Notes under the pieces: generated by a model | The model's input: the letters and a program-made list of their open reading frames with translations, nothing else | What the model was told of the DNA's origin: nothing | Databases searched by the model: none | Assembly (NCBI GenBank): GCA_004335835.1 | Contig: RWJK01000815.1 | Span: 28,564 to 92,563, forward strand | DNA from: Scenedesmus sp. ARA3 | Lineage: Eukaryota > Chlorophyta > Chlorophyceae > Sphaeropleales > Scenedesmaceae | Reading direction: 5' to 3' | DNA: 64,000 nucleotides | Made by a program: the position numbers and the translations under genes | In this document: positions 39,826 through 51,001 of the stretch, piece by piece | Position numbering within the stretch: position 1 is the first letter of the stretch | Layout: the number at the start of each line of letters is the position of its first letter

Positions 39826-41685
39826 ATGGCATCGCTGATAGCCTTGACTGTCGCTGTGCTGGCTTTCAGCTGGTCAGCTGATGCACAAGCCCCAGGCACA
39901 GGTGAGCAGGCCACAGCACTTGCATGAATGAGTCACGTGACCCTAAATTTTCACACCATGTTTATTGTAGCTGTTCCTGCAGTGCCGGCATCCATACACC
40001 AACACACAGGCTGCAGCTTGTCCCCCGTGCCAATGCATGGGTGTCACCCGGCTTGAGTTACACCTGACAGCCTGCAATGGCACTGTCCAGCCATAGCCCG
40101 CAGGGCAAGCTGTCATGCACGGTTCTATATTTTGCATGAAAACACAATAGCCTGCCAGCTTCATGCTTCACTGCAGCCCAGCCCAGCACGGCAGCTGTGT
40201 GCAGGCAGTTACTATGCCGCCGGTCTGCGACAGGAACACCTGCGGGCGGGGTGACAGGAATCGCCATGCATCAGACTGACACGCTGCTTCTGGGGTGACT
40301 GCAGGCATGCGCCACCTTACGCAAGCAGCTGGCAGCGTATCATCCTGCTACTGGCTGGAGAAGCAGCAGGTGTGCCTGCCCAGCACCCTCAACATGCTGG
40401 CAGTGCCCGCATCAACCACACCAAGCAACGTGTTCCGAAGGTGACTGCAGCGGCTGCCACACAGCGCCCTAGACTCTGGCGCGTGCAAAAGCGCAGCTGC
40501 TATCTGCTCACTGCAATGTCCATGCGCGTTTAACAGCCACGCAGCCGCATCCTTGCGAGCAGCAATGTCAGCAAGCAAGGGCTGGGAAGAGCAGCAAGCC
40601 TGTTGCATCTCCGCATGGGACAGGCTAGCTATAAAGGATGCTCTTGCCTTATCAGATAAGCGTTGAGGCGCGCTGTACAGATGCGTCTGCCATTTGCCAT
40701 GCAAAGACATCCACAGAGCATGCAGCGTGCTGCTAACACAGCGTCTCACTTGCATTACAAATGCCGCAGGGCCTACCTCATGGCCTTGGACCGCTCCGAG
40801 GCATGCTCCAAGAAGTACACCAGCGAGGCAGCCTGCATGACTGACACCAAGAACCGCTGCTTCTGGAGCAAGGTGGACAGCCGCGGCATCTGCCTCAGCG
40901 CGGACTATGCCGAGGTGCGCGGCTGCGGCTGAGGCTGCGGCGCTGCTGGTGCTGGTGCTGGTGGGCAGCTGCTGGCATCAAAACCAGCGCTGCCTAGGCT
41001 GCATGCCAAAGCGACAAGCGCTGCCAGGCAAACTTTGCCGTGGAAGAAGCAGCCCCTAGCTGGTGAAGTGGCACACGCATCTTTTGCACCTGTCAGCCCG
41101 GCTGTACAGCCAGACCACACAAAGCAAGTGAGGCTAAACTGTGCCTGCCTGTCCCGCCCACGCCGTTGCTCTTGCTGCACAGATCACCGCCTTTGAGCGC
41201 AGCGGCTTCCTAGTGGACCTGGCCACCCTGCCCAGCTCCATGACCTGCCCCGGCAGCAAGGCGCGCGAGTTCTTCAGCTGCTATGCACACCCAGCACCAG
41301 GTGCGCTAGCGGCTGCCAGCACGGCTGCATTAGTACATATGCCAGGCGGCAGCAGCAGACATGGAATAGCTGCCATGCTGCGTCAGGCATTCAAACCTGA
41401 CAAACTGCCAACTAGGCAGGTGCGTCCCAGCATGTTGCAACTTCCAAGTCATATGGCGGTGTGTTTAAGCGCCTGTATTGCCAACCGTGCTGCAGAGCTC
41501 TGCTCCAAGCTGCCGGGCTGCGCCGTGGCGCCGGCCGCCATGACGCAGGGCCGGCCCGTGTGCCTGCCCAAGTCTGCTGCCGGCCTTGACAAGAAGGCTG
41601 CTGAGGCACTGGCGGGGCAGCTCAAGACGCTGGACCCCGCGCTGTTTGGCACCTGCGAGGCGGCGTGCTGGCTGAAGCAGGTGCG

Positions 41686-41721
<36 letters not shown>

Positions 41722-42346
41722 ACGAGATGCATACGCTTGACAGTGTGCTGTGTTGCGAGTGGCGTTATGTGGTATGCTGTTCCATTTGATTTTTGTTTGG
41801 CTGTTTAAGTTGAACCATGGAACAGCAAGTGCAGCCTGCTGCGCTGCTGCATGTGATGCGCAGCAAGCTGCGTCATGTGAGATCAATCACGCGCATGTGA
41901 TGTCCCCTTTGCTTTTGGCAGATTACAAGTTTAGGCATGATGCCAGGTGCCTACTACAGTGCTAGCGCTACTGTTGGCATGATGCCAGGTGCCTACTACA
42001 GTGCTAGCGCTACTGTTGCTAACAGTGCGTAATGTCTGCCGCGCTCTTGGTGATGCCCTGCCGCCAGGCCCGCACATGCTCTAGTGCCAGCAGCAGCCAG
42101 GCCACCTGCCAGAAGAACTCCTTCTGCGTGTTCAACGAGCGCGCAAAGGCTGCAGGCGTGGCCCCCTGCATGCATGCCCAGGTGGCCAAGCCAGGCAAGG
42201 ATGCCTTTGATGACAAGCTGGAGGCAGCCATGTCAGCATGCGGCAAGCTGGCCAGCAAGGCCGCCTGCACAGCACGCACAGTCAAGCTGGAGCAGGCCGG
42301 CAAGTGGGCGGCATGGGCCATGCCAGCTGCCGCAGCGAAGTGCTGA
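39826..42346 (+). CDS. Secreted cysteine-rich protein of unknown function
   Basis: Six in-phase exons: 39826-39901, 40305-40440, 40770-40914, 41183-41300, 41496-41680 and 42068-42346; 312 aa. The first ~21 residues (MASLIALTVAVLAFSWSADAQA) form a clear signal peptide with an AxA-type cleavage site. The mature chain contains spaced Cys pairs in short modules such as SSCYWLEKQQVCLPS, ACSKKYTSEAACMTDTKNRC followed by FW, LCSKLPGC with a later VCLP, and ATCQKNSFCVFNE, reminiscent of small disulfide domains with a C-x-F/Y-W signature. No transmembrane segment is seen after the signal, so an extracellular or cell-wall location is inferred. I do not recognise the family; it may be lineage-specific. 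Introns contain a CTG run (41687-41721) and a 42-bp duplication. Confidence 0.8.
41687..41721. repeat. CTG repeat in Cys-rich gene intron 5
   Basis: About 11 CTG triplets beginning six bases after the donor at 41681; intronic by phase and by similarity in the Cys pattern of the flanking exons. Confidence 0.85.
41935..42018. repeat. 42-bp perfect tandem duplication
   Basis: Two identical adjacent copies of a 42-base unit beginning GCATGATGCCAGGTGCC, in intron 5 of the Cys-rich gene, ending ~50 bases before the last exon. The perfect identity suggests a very recent event or an assembly duplication. Confidence 0.92.
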
Positions 42347-43552
42347 GCGGCTGCATGCAGCTGTGCCTGGTGGGCTGGGCGTTGTGCTGTGTGCAAGCAT
42401 CTAAACATGCGCGGGCATTCACAGGCCAGGCTGGCGCAGCAATGTGCCATCGCAGCAATGTGCCATTGCTCCCTGGAACAAGGGCAGGCAGCACTGCAGA
42501 GGTGGAATGCACTGGGTGTCGGCGTGAGCTGCAACATTAGACGAGGTAGCACAGACCAAGACCTGGCGGGGGACTACCTCACGCAGCGCGCATGGCATCT
42601 GAAGTTTTCAGCCTCTTGCCCCGCGGGGTAAGAACGCCAATCAATAAGGGCATTCACTGCCTTGGTGTGACCGGCACAACATTGGCTACCTTGCAAACCT
42701 TTGCAGTGTGTGGTGTTTGGGAACTTGCACACGCACAGCGAACTGCTGTCGAGCAGTGTGCGGCGCATCTATGGCCTGATCTGCCGCTGCTGTCACAGCA
42801 CCTGTCTCAACGGTGCCACAAGTTGATCAGGTGCTTGTAGATGCTTTTGTGCTATGTGCTGCGTGCCACGCAGACTGTGGTCTTGGTGTCAGCGAAGTTG
42901 CCAGCGTGCCATCTGCATCTTTACATCGTTGCCATTACACGTGGCATCAATCACATTTGCAACAATTGCAACATGCCATGAATGACGAGACTGCCACCAT
43001 CATGTATGATGCTTGGCTTCTGTAGTCATGATGATGCGTGCTGCATGCAGTATCATGTTCAAGATGCATGCCATGCACAGTTTGCCATACGGGCACATCA
43101 TGTGTCAGTATGATACTATCATACCAGTAGTACTGGTCAAGCCCAGGTCAAGCCCGGCTGGGCCAGTGCAAAGACTTGGCCTGACTGCATAGCGCACGTT
43201 GTGGATGTGCTGACCAGGCACTTGCCTCACGCAAACATGCATCCCGTACGCACGTGCATGCATGCATGCTTGCGCAAGCAGGAGGCTTGCAGAGGTAGGT
43301 TTGGAGTGTCACTGTAACTGGTGGTGACCATATCCAAAGGCTGTTGACAAAGAAATACCGCAGCATGAGTTCTGTACATCACTCGGCAATGTTCGTGAAG
43401 GTTTTGCTACGTGATATCAAACCCACAGTCAGCTAGCCTAGCCGAGGCGTCAAAAGCCAGCCCCACAGCTGTCACATGGCTTGCTGCACAAGCGACTGGA
43501 GCAATGGCAAGCATCACGTGCCAGTGCACCGGCCGCGGCCCAAGTGTGCCGT
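42347..43552. other. Convergent intergenic region Cys-rich / sulfotransferase-like
   Basis: About 1.2 kb. No family-like ORF on either strand. Small inverted repeats occur (GTATGAT...ATCATAC near 43108). Otherwise nothing recognisable; presumably two 3' UTRs. Confidence 0.5.
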
Positions 43553-45668
43553 TCATTTGCTGCCATTGTTACCACTGCTGCCGGCTACCAGCGGCACGAT
43601 GTGGCACTCCTTGCCTCGCACAAAGATGGCTGGCAATGCATCCACCTCCGCAGCCAGCTGCACATACATTGCCTGCCGCTGCTCTGCACTGACTCGGCTG
43701 GCTCGCTGCTGCCTCAGCGACGAGAACTCCGCTGCCATTGCCTGGATCTGCTGCTCTGACTTGTGCAGGGCTGAGGCGCCAGGTGACTTGCAAATGTGGC
43801 TGAACAGTGCTGCAGCCACCGGCAGATCAAACATGCGCTCATACCTGCAGCAACGTTACATAAAGCGTTCGTCAGTCAGCGCTGTTCAGCAGCCATGGCT
43901 GTCAAGACTACATGGTTCACAATCACATTGCCATGGCAATGGCGAACATGGTGCCCATTTGTTGGTGTCCCACAGGCATGGATCTGGCTGCAATGCACTG
44001 CCCGCAGCACGACTATGCCACCAGCACCAGGCAGCCTGTGTGCTGTGGCTTCCACCATGGGCAGGCAATACACCCTAAGACCTGAAAACGCCATTGGCTC
44101 ACCTCACAAACAGGATGTCACACTGAGTGGGTGTGTGCAGCCAGTGGTGTAAGTGCTGTTGCAGGCCAAACAGGTCCTTTCCCCTGCAGCGCACGCAGCC
44201 GGCACCGTGCTTGAAGACCCACGGGAATCTGGCACGTCAAGCCAGGCAGTTTCATAACAACGCGGCACTGCACGATGCTATCGTTAATCTACAGCCTTGC
44301 TGCTGCAGTCGCGCCTGCTCTGCCACACTGCGGCACACTACAGTTGCTTGACAGTTTGCTACAGCTCACACCATGACCACATGCAGCCCCATGCCAGGCG
44401 TTTGTCTTTGAGCTGATACCTGGCAATGCGCACCTGCTGACATACTCCTGGAAGGTCTGAGGGAAGGTGGACTCATCCAGTGCTGGGTTGCCACTCGTTT
44501 TCAGCGCCTGCACAGCAGCACCACAACTGCTATTGCTAAAAGTCGCAGAGCCAGAGGGTGCATGCACTGGCATGGCATGGCTAGCACCTACACAGAATGC
44601 TGAAAGCGGCGGGGCTCAAACGTGCAGCACTGCCTTTCCTGCCTCTGCAAAGCACAAAGATCTGCCCTGCTGTCGGCAGCAAAACCAACGCATGCTGCTG
44701 CAGCAGGTTTTGCACCTGGTGGTATGCCTGGTTGCGCCTGTAGTGTGATGCAACAGCAGCCAGGGGGTCCCCAAACAGGTACAGCAGGCACGTGCCAGGG
44801 CCAAGCTGGCTAGGGGGCCTGCAGCAGGTGCAGCAGCATAGCAGCAGGCCAGCAAGCATGTTGATGGCTGGGTAGGAACAGGCACCTCTGCACCAGAGGG
44901 GTGCCTACGACAGTGTCGCAATCGCTTATGCAGATCATACAGCTGCGTGCTGCTTCCGGCCGTCCGACACATCATTGCTGCTGCTGCTGTGGTGCGGCTG
45001 CACACGTGAGCCTGCCAAGGTGGCAGTGCCGCCCTGCCCCTGCACTGCCTGCTGTGCATGCCGTGCACTGCAACGCCTGCAACCCTGCAACACGCTGCTG
45101 CACAGCTGCTGTGTGCGCCAGCCTTCCCTGATCACCTGTTGACGTGGCGTACGCCGTCCTGGTCTGTGAGCAGGTTGCAGCTGATGCCGGCGCGTGTGAG
45201 GAAGTTGCTGAGCTGCGTGCTGCCAACACCACCTGCGCGCACACATGGCACATGCAGCAGATGGGCCAAAGTGCACACGGCTGTAGGTTTGCGCAAGTGC
45301 TTGTAGCTGGCTGATGGTGAGGTGCAAACTGTGGACATGACTTACAGCATGTCACTGGGCTCTGATAGGTAAGCAAGTAATGGCATGGGTTGAGATTGGC
45401 ATGTGCTGCGGCAGCCAAGCCTTTGCTGGTAAATTTGGCGTATAAATACGCACCTACTGAGCAGATGCAAACTTGCAAGTTGAAGGATGGGTCGTCCAGG
45501 CAAGTTAGCAGTGCCTGCACCTGCGCGCAGGGGCAGGCACATGTGCGGCACGTCAGCTGGCTCCCTGACTGTGACAGCTCAGCCACCAGAACAGGGTTGG
45601 GTGCGTGAGCACCGCACCTGAGGAGACTTCTCCTCCCTGGCAGCTAGAAGACACTTGAGTACATCCAT
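43553..45668 (-). CDS. Sulfotransferase-like P-loop protein
   Basis: Eight small in-phase exons on the minus strand: 45618-45668, 45454-45520, 45136-45232, 44716-44818, 44594-44644, 44434-44507, 44103-44228 and 43553-43844; 286 aa. The fused exons 2-3 give FNLQVCICSVGGVGSTQL, a beta strand plus glycine loop like the 5'-phosphosulfate loop of sulfotransferases, then GISCNLLTDQDGVRHVNR. Exons 4-5 give LLYLFGDPLAAVASHYRRNQ, like the strand and Arg/Ser of the 3'-phosphate-binding region. Later blocks (FPQTFQEYVSR, GKDLFGLQQHLHHWL, CDILFVRYERMFD) match my recollection of an uncharacterised sulfotransferase-like family. Enzyme activity and substrate are unknown. Several exons are only 50-75 bases; the donor after 44594 (TCT|GTGTAG) is weak. 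The start (ATG at 45666-45668) is the first in frame and leaves a short N-terminus with no signal peptide. Divergent from VPS54. Confidence 0.72.
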
Positions 45669-46100
45669 TAGTGCCTACTTGTAGTTATGAGCTGAGTGCC
45701 TTCCACGGCTCTACAATGACTATTGTAGCCCAATTACCATTAGCAATACTGCTGCTAGTGCTGCTGCTGCTGATGTTGTACTGCTGTGTAACACTGAATG
45801 TTGGTGGTCTGGGCAACTGTCAAGTTCTCAGCTGGTCGAAGAGACCATCACAGGTGGTGGGTGCACCACAGAGCAGCAGTTATTGGACAAGGGTTCAGCA
45901 GCAGCATAACACATGTGCACAGGCAGGGCTGTATCAGGGTGCAAGGAGTGTAGTCTCTCGTTGATCGTTGTCCCATACAATTGGCCCATGCACTTGTGGC
46001 GTGTGGTCGCAAGATGCTTCGACTCTGAACCCAACTGCCACTGTGCACGAACCTGTGCATAGTATGTGCACAAGCTAGGCAGCATGTGAGGCCTTAAAGC
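45669..46100. promoter_or_regulatory. Divergent intergenic region sulfotransferase-like / VPS54
   Basis: 432 bases between the two starts. No convincing promoter motif; a short CTG-rich stretch occurs at ~45750-45775. Confidence 0.45.
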
Positions 46101-49100
46101 ATGTCTTCGAATTCATATTCCTCCTTTGGCACTGGAGCAAAGCGTCGAGGCGTGCTGCACGATGACATCGACCGCAGTGTGTACACTGTGGGGCAAACGT
46201 TGGCTTCCATAGTCAATGACCCTCGCACGGCGCATCAGACGGGCGGGGGCTTCTGGGGGCTCGGCCATGATGCTTCACAAGCGCCACAGCCCCCTGCCCT
46301 TGACCCAGCAAAGTACCCACCAGTCAGCAAAGCAGACCTGCAGCAGTACATCAACCTGGTGCATGGCGCGTATGACAGGTTCATCAGGGACAGACAGAGC
46401 TTGGAGGCCTTCGATGCTAAGCACCAGCCGGGCAGCAGCGGTAGGTGCCATGATCACTTGCTGCACACCAGGCAAGCTGGCTGGGACAGTTGCGTACGTT
46501 GATGAACAGCAGCAGCAACAGCAGCAGCAGCACCGCCACCAATGCTGTTAACATGCACACAGTGTTCTCACTTTCGTAGTTTACAGCCTACATGGCAGCT
46601 CTTGTGCCTTGAAACACACAATACTACAGCTGCAGCTTCCTGCAATGGTGAACTCCTGATGTCGCATCACACATGTGCCCGCCTCACTGCCTGCTGCTGT
46701 GCTCCTCCCAACTTCCCCCTGCTGCCCTGCAAATGCAAATGTGCTGCGCTGCCTGTCAGACCCGCGCGCCGGCTGCGGGCAGGGCGAGCCCTTCATGGCT
46801 GCTGTGCAGGTGGTGCCGAGTGCCTTCTTCCAGGAGGGCTTCTTCGACAACTGGTGAGGCAGGCAGCAGCAGCAGCAGCAGCAGCCAGCAAGGCATGCAG
46901 CAGCAGCAGCAACAACAGCAGCAGCAGGGGTTCAGCCACAGCAGGATCTGAAAGGTGATGTGAGCGCTGTGCATTGTGCACGCGGAAGTTGAGCTTGTGG
47001 TGGGCTGCACCACAGCAGTGAGAATCAGCAACAGCAACATCATCAACATCATCATCATCATCAGCAGCAGCAGCAGCAGCAATTGATGCGCATGTGCTGC
47101 TTGCAGCTGGAGTTGTGTTAGCATGTACGTGCTGCCGGCTGCACTTATGAGCACTCATCAGCTGCCGGCACGGCTGCTGCTGCTGCTGTAGGGATGAGTT
47201 CTTCAGGCAGTACTGCAAGGAGCAGTCGGCTGAGGAGCTGTACGAGCAGATCGACCAGCTGAATAAGAACCTGGTGAGCGGGGCAGGGAGGGCCCTGCAC
47301 AGCAACCTGGCTTCAGAGGCCAGGGCCAGCAGTTGTTTGCAGGCAGCAATAGTGTGCAAGCCCTCCACGCAGCAGTGCTGCAAGGCACTCTGGGGCGATA
47401 GTTGTGCAGCAGCAGCAGCAGCAGCAGTGCCGTGTGGTTTTACACAGGCTGCTGCATGTGCATGGACACCCAGCGTCTGAGCTGTGCCTGCCTCGGGCCT
47501 TCATGCCAATGGCATGTAGCAACTACTAATACTGCATCATCATTCTTCTCCCATTCCCCCTCCCTGGGTTAGGACGTGGTGGAGCTGCAGCTGCTGCGCG
47601 AGGTGGCCAGCCGCTCCGAGTCCTTCTTCCAGGCGGCTGCCAGCCTGCAGCAGCTGCTGGGGCTGCTGGGCGGCAGCGTGGCCAGCATACGCGGGCTGCG
47701 GCGCAGCCTGGCGCAGAGCGACGAGCAGATGTACAGCACGGCGGTGGCCGTTAAGGGCCTGCAGGCGCGGCGCAGCAACCTGCAGGCCACGCTGGACATC
47801 ACCAAGGTGCGGTGCTGGGGTTAGGGGTGGGGGTGGGTGGGAGGGGGACGCGGGTGTGGGTGTGGCGGCAGCAATGGGAGGGTTGGCAGCAGCAGGGATT
47901 GGATGCGCCGGACATCCCAACGGTGCGCTAGGGTGGGATAGAGCTGTGCGCAGTGGTAGGCGGCTGTGGGTTGGCGGTGAGTGGGTAGCTGGTGGGTTGG
48001 CACTAGCTGAGTGAATTTGCAGCAATAGGAGCGGTGGCCGGGGCCTGCAGGCGCTCAGCAGCAGCAGTGCTAGCTAGTGCGCCGTAGGCAGGGCGAGGGC
48101 GTTTTAGAAAGAGACGACAGGCGTCTGTGGTGTGGCAGCTGCTGTAGGTGTTACAGGTGCTTTTGACATCACTTCGCTAGCAGCTTTCGCTTCCCGGCTG
48201 TCAGCTATAGCTCCAATACTTTGTGAGCACCTGCCAAATCACCGCGGCAGAACAATTACGCATGCTCCCCTCAATCAACCACTCGCCCACTCGCAGGGCC
48301 TGGAGCAGGTGGCAGCTGCGCAGGCCGCGCTGGACTGCATGCTGGAGGGCCAGGACTACGCAGGAGCACTCGCGCTGCTGGCTGAGCTCAAAGCCCTACT
48401 GGAGGCCCCAGGCTTGATGGGCCTGCAGTGCGTGCGGCACCTGCCGCCGCGGCTAGCCGAGACGACAGCAGCAGTGGAGCGTGCCCTGGCGGCTGAGTTT
48501 CTGGCCACGCTGGCGAATGGCGAGCTGGCGCGAGTTGTGGCAGAGGCGGCTGCGGACGCAGAGGCGCAGCCAGGTGGGTGGATGGGGGAAGGAGGGGAGG
48601 TGGCTGCTAGCTGGGGTGACAGGCCTGGGTAAAGCTGTTTGTGGTGTGGGTGGTGTTGTTGCTTGTGCAGCAGCAGGGCCGCTGCGCGCAATGCGTGTGG
48701 GTGCTCCAAATGCAGCGGTATCAGCACTACTGTGATCAGCTGCAGCATATGCGCCAGGCTGTACTGTGCGATTGCTGTGCCATGCCCAAGGGCAGCTGCG
48801 GCCTCATCTGCTGCTGCTGCTGCTCCATCCGCTGCTGCTGCAGACGCAAGCGTCTCCACAGACGGCAGGGCAGCAGGCGGCAGTGCGTGGCAGCTGCCGC
48901 CTGGCAATGCGCGTGATGCTGCTGCTGCGCGTGAGGCGCTGCATGAGAAGCTGCTGCCACTGGCGGTGGGGCTGTACCGTGCAGAGCGGCTGCCCGCAGC
49001 GCTGCAGCAGTACAAGGCAGCAGTAGGCGAGGAAGTGAAGGCTGGCGTGCGTGATGCTGTGCAGCAGGTGCTGCCGGTGCTGCTGGCGGCGTGTGGGGAG

Positions 49101-50963
49101 CAGCAGCACGCAGGGCAGGCTGGCAGTGAGACACAGCTGGCAGATCAGCTGCAGGTGGGTGGGACAATGGCCCCGGCTGGCAATTGCTGCTATTGCTGTA
49201 CAGCAGCTAGCCTGGAAGGGGTTGGCTCAGCAGATGATGTTACGTGCCAGCAGCAGAACAGTGGTAGCATTATTGCAGCAAACTGCTGGCTGCGCTGCTA
49301 AGGCTTTGCGCTGTTCAAGAGCTGTCCATATGCATTGCTCTCCCTGCCCCACACAATTGCGCTCATATCCAACCCAAGTGCTACTTCCTGGCCCTGCTGC
49401 GTCTCCTGCTGCTGCAGCTGCTGCACCACGGCGCGTTCATGGTGCTGCTGCATGCCGCGGCGCGTGTCATCTTCTCCTGTGTGGACCATGCACTGGCGGT
49501 GGGCCAGCTGCTGGAGGCCACACTGGCGGGCATCAACACGCCAGCAAGGTGGGTGCGGGCACAGCCCTGAACCACTTTGCATCTGGTACCCTACCTTCAA
49601 TCCTGGGGTCCCAGCAGCTGCTAGCTGTGTGGCCAGACTCATCGCGGCAGCTGCTTGGCTTCGTGTGCCACTGCCCATGCTGTTGCACTCCTGCCGTGCA
49701 GGCCTCCTCCCTCCTGCTTATTTTGCCTGCTATCTGACACTGCCTGTGTGTTGCACGTGCTGCTCTGTGCTGTGCTTTGTCGCTTACTGCTGCGTGGCCG
49801 GCTGCGCAGCCAGCTGGCGTCGCTGCGCAAGGAGTGCGGCGCTGCGCTGCAGGCTGTGGCTGACGCGGGGCTGGGGCGCTGGGTGAAGCTGCTGGCTGCA
49901 CGCAGCGCCGCTAACACGCGGCTGAGGCAGTACGAGCTGCGGCAGCTGCTGGACCTGTCGGAGCAGGTGCGGGGCGGGGGCCTTGATGGAGGGGGCAGCA
50001 GGGCACATGTATGTGGTGTGATCTGGTTGCATAGTCTTCGTCTTCGTCAATTCTGGTACATGCACCGGTGGATACGCACCAACACACGGCGCAGGTGCAG
50101 CAGCAGGGCTTGCTGCTAGACTGCGCCTCGTCGTTGCAGCACATCCGAGGTCGTCTTAGTGAAACCGCATTCTGAACCTACCTCTGCATCATACCACATG
50201 CATCACTAAACACAACATCCTCCCACAGCACCCCACCTCCCCTGCCTGCCTGTGCGCCTGCCCCCCAGGTGGCGTCCCACAGTGAGGCGCTGGGCGCGCG
50301 CACGCCCGGCTGAGTTCCTCACAGCACTGCAAGCGCAGCACCTGACCCTTCTGCCTGTTCCCCTGTGTGTCCCGCAGGTTGCATCGCACAGCGAGGCGCT
50401 GGGCACGCGCACGCCCGGGGCCTTCCACACAGCACTCCAGGCGCAGCACCTGACCAGGCTGCCTGTTTGCCTGTGTGCCCTGCAGGTTGCATCCCACAGC
50501 GAGGCGCTGGGCGCCCGCACGCCCGGCTGCGTTCCGCACAGCACTGCAAGCCCAGCACCTGACCAGGCTGCCTGTTTGCCTGTGTGCCCTGCAGGTGGCA
50601 TCCCACAGCGAGGCTCTTGGCGCCCGCACGCCTGGGGCCTTCCGCACAGCACTCCAAGCCCAGCACCTGACCAGGCTGCTTGTTCGCCTTTGTGCCCTGC
50701 AGGTTGCATCTCACAGTGAGGCGCTGGGCGCGCGCACATCCGGCGCGTTCCGCACGGCGCTGCAAGCGCAGTGCAAGGGGCTGCTGGACGCCAGCCACAG
50801 CCGCGCCCTCAACCAGCTGCAGCACCTGCTCGAGAGCGAGCAGTGGGTGGCAGTGGAAGTGCCAGCGGGCTTCCAGGCGATAGTAGATAGGCTGCTGGCG
50901 CGCTGCGGTGAAGGCGCTGCGCTGCTTGACGGCCGGCCTCATATGCCTGACGTGCAGGCCAGC

Positions 50964-51001
<38 letters not shown>

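Noticed and set aside
42347..43552. tRNA or other structured RNA in the 1.2-kb gap
   Set aside because: Only short palindromes were seen; no cloverleaf or TPsiC-like GGTTCGAATCC box was found by eye. A tRNAscan run would settle it.
50475..50702. Open frame through the VPS54 repeat read as one continuous exon
   Set aside because: Phase and similarity require an intron before the repeat; only copies 4-5 stay in frame, and the repeat tails have pyrimidine tracts ending in CAG.
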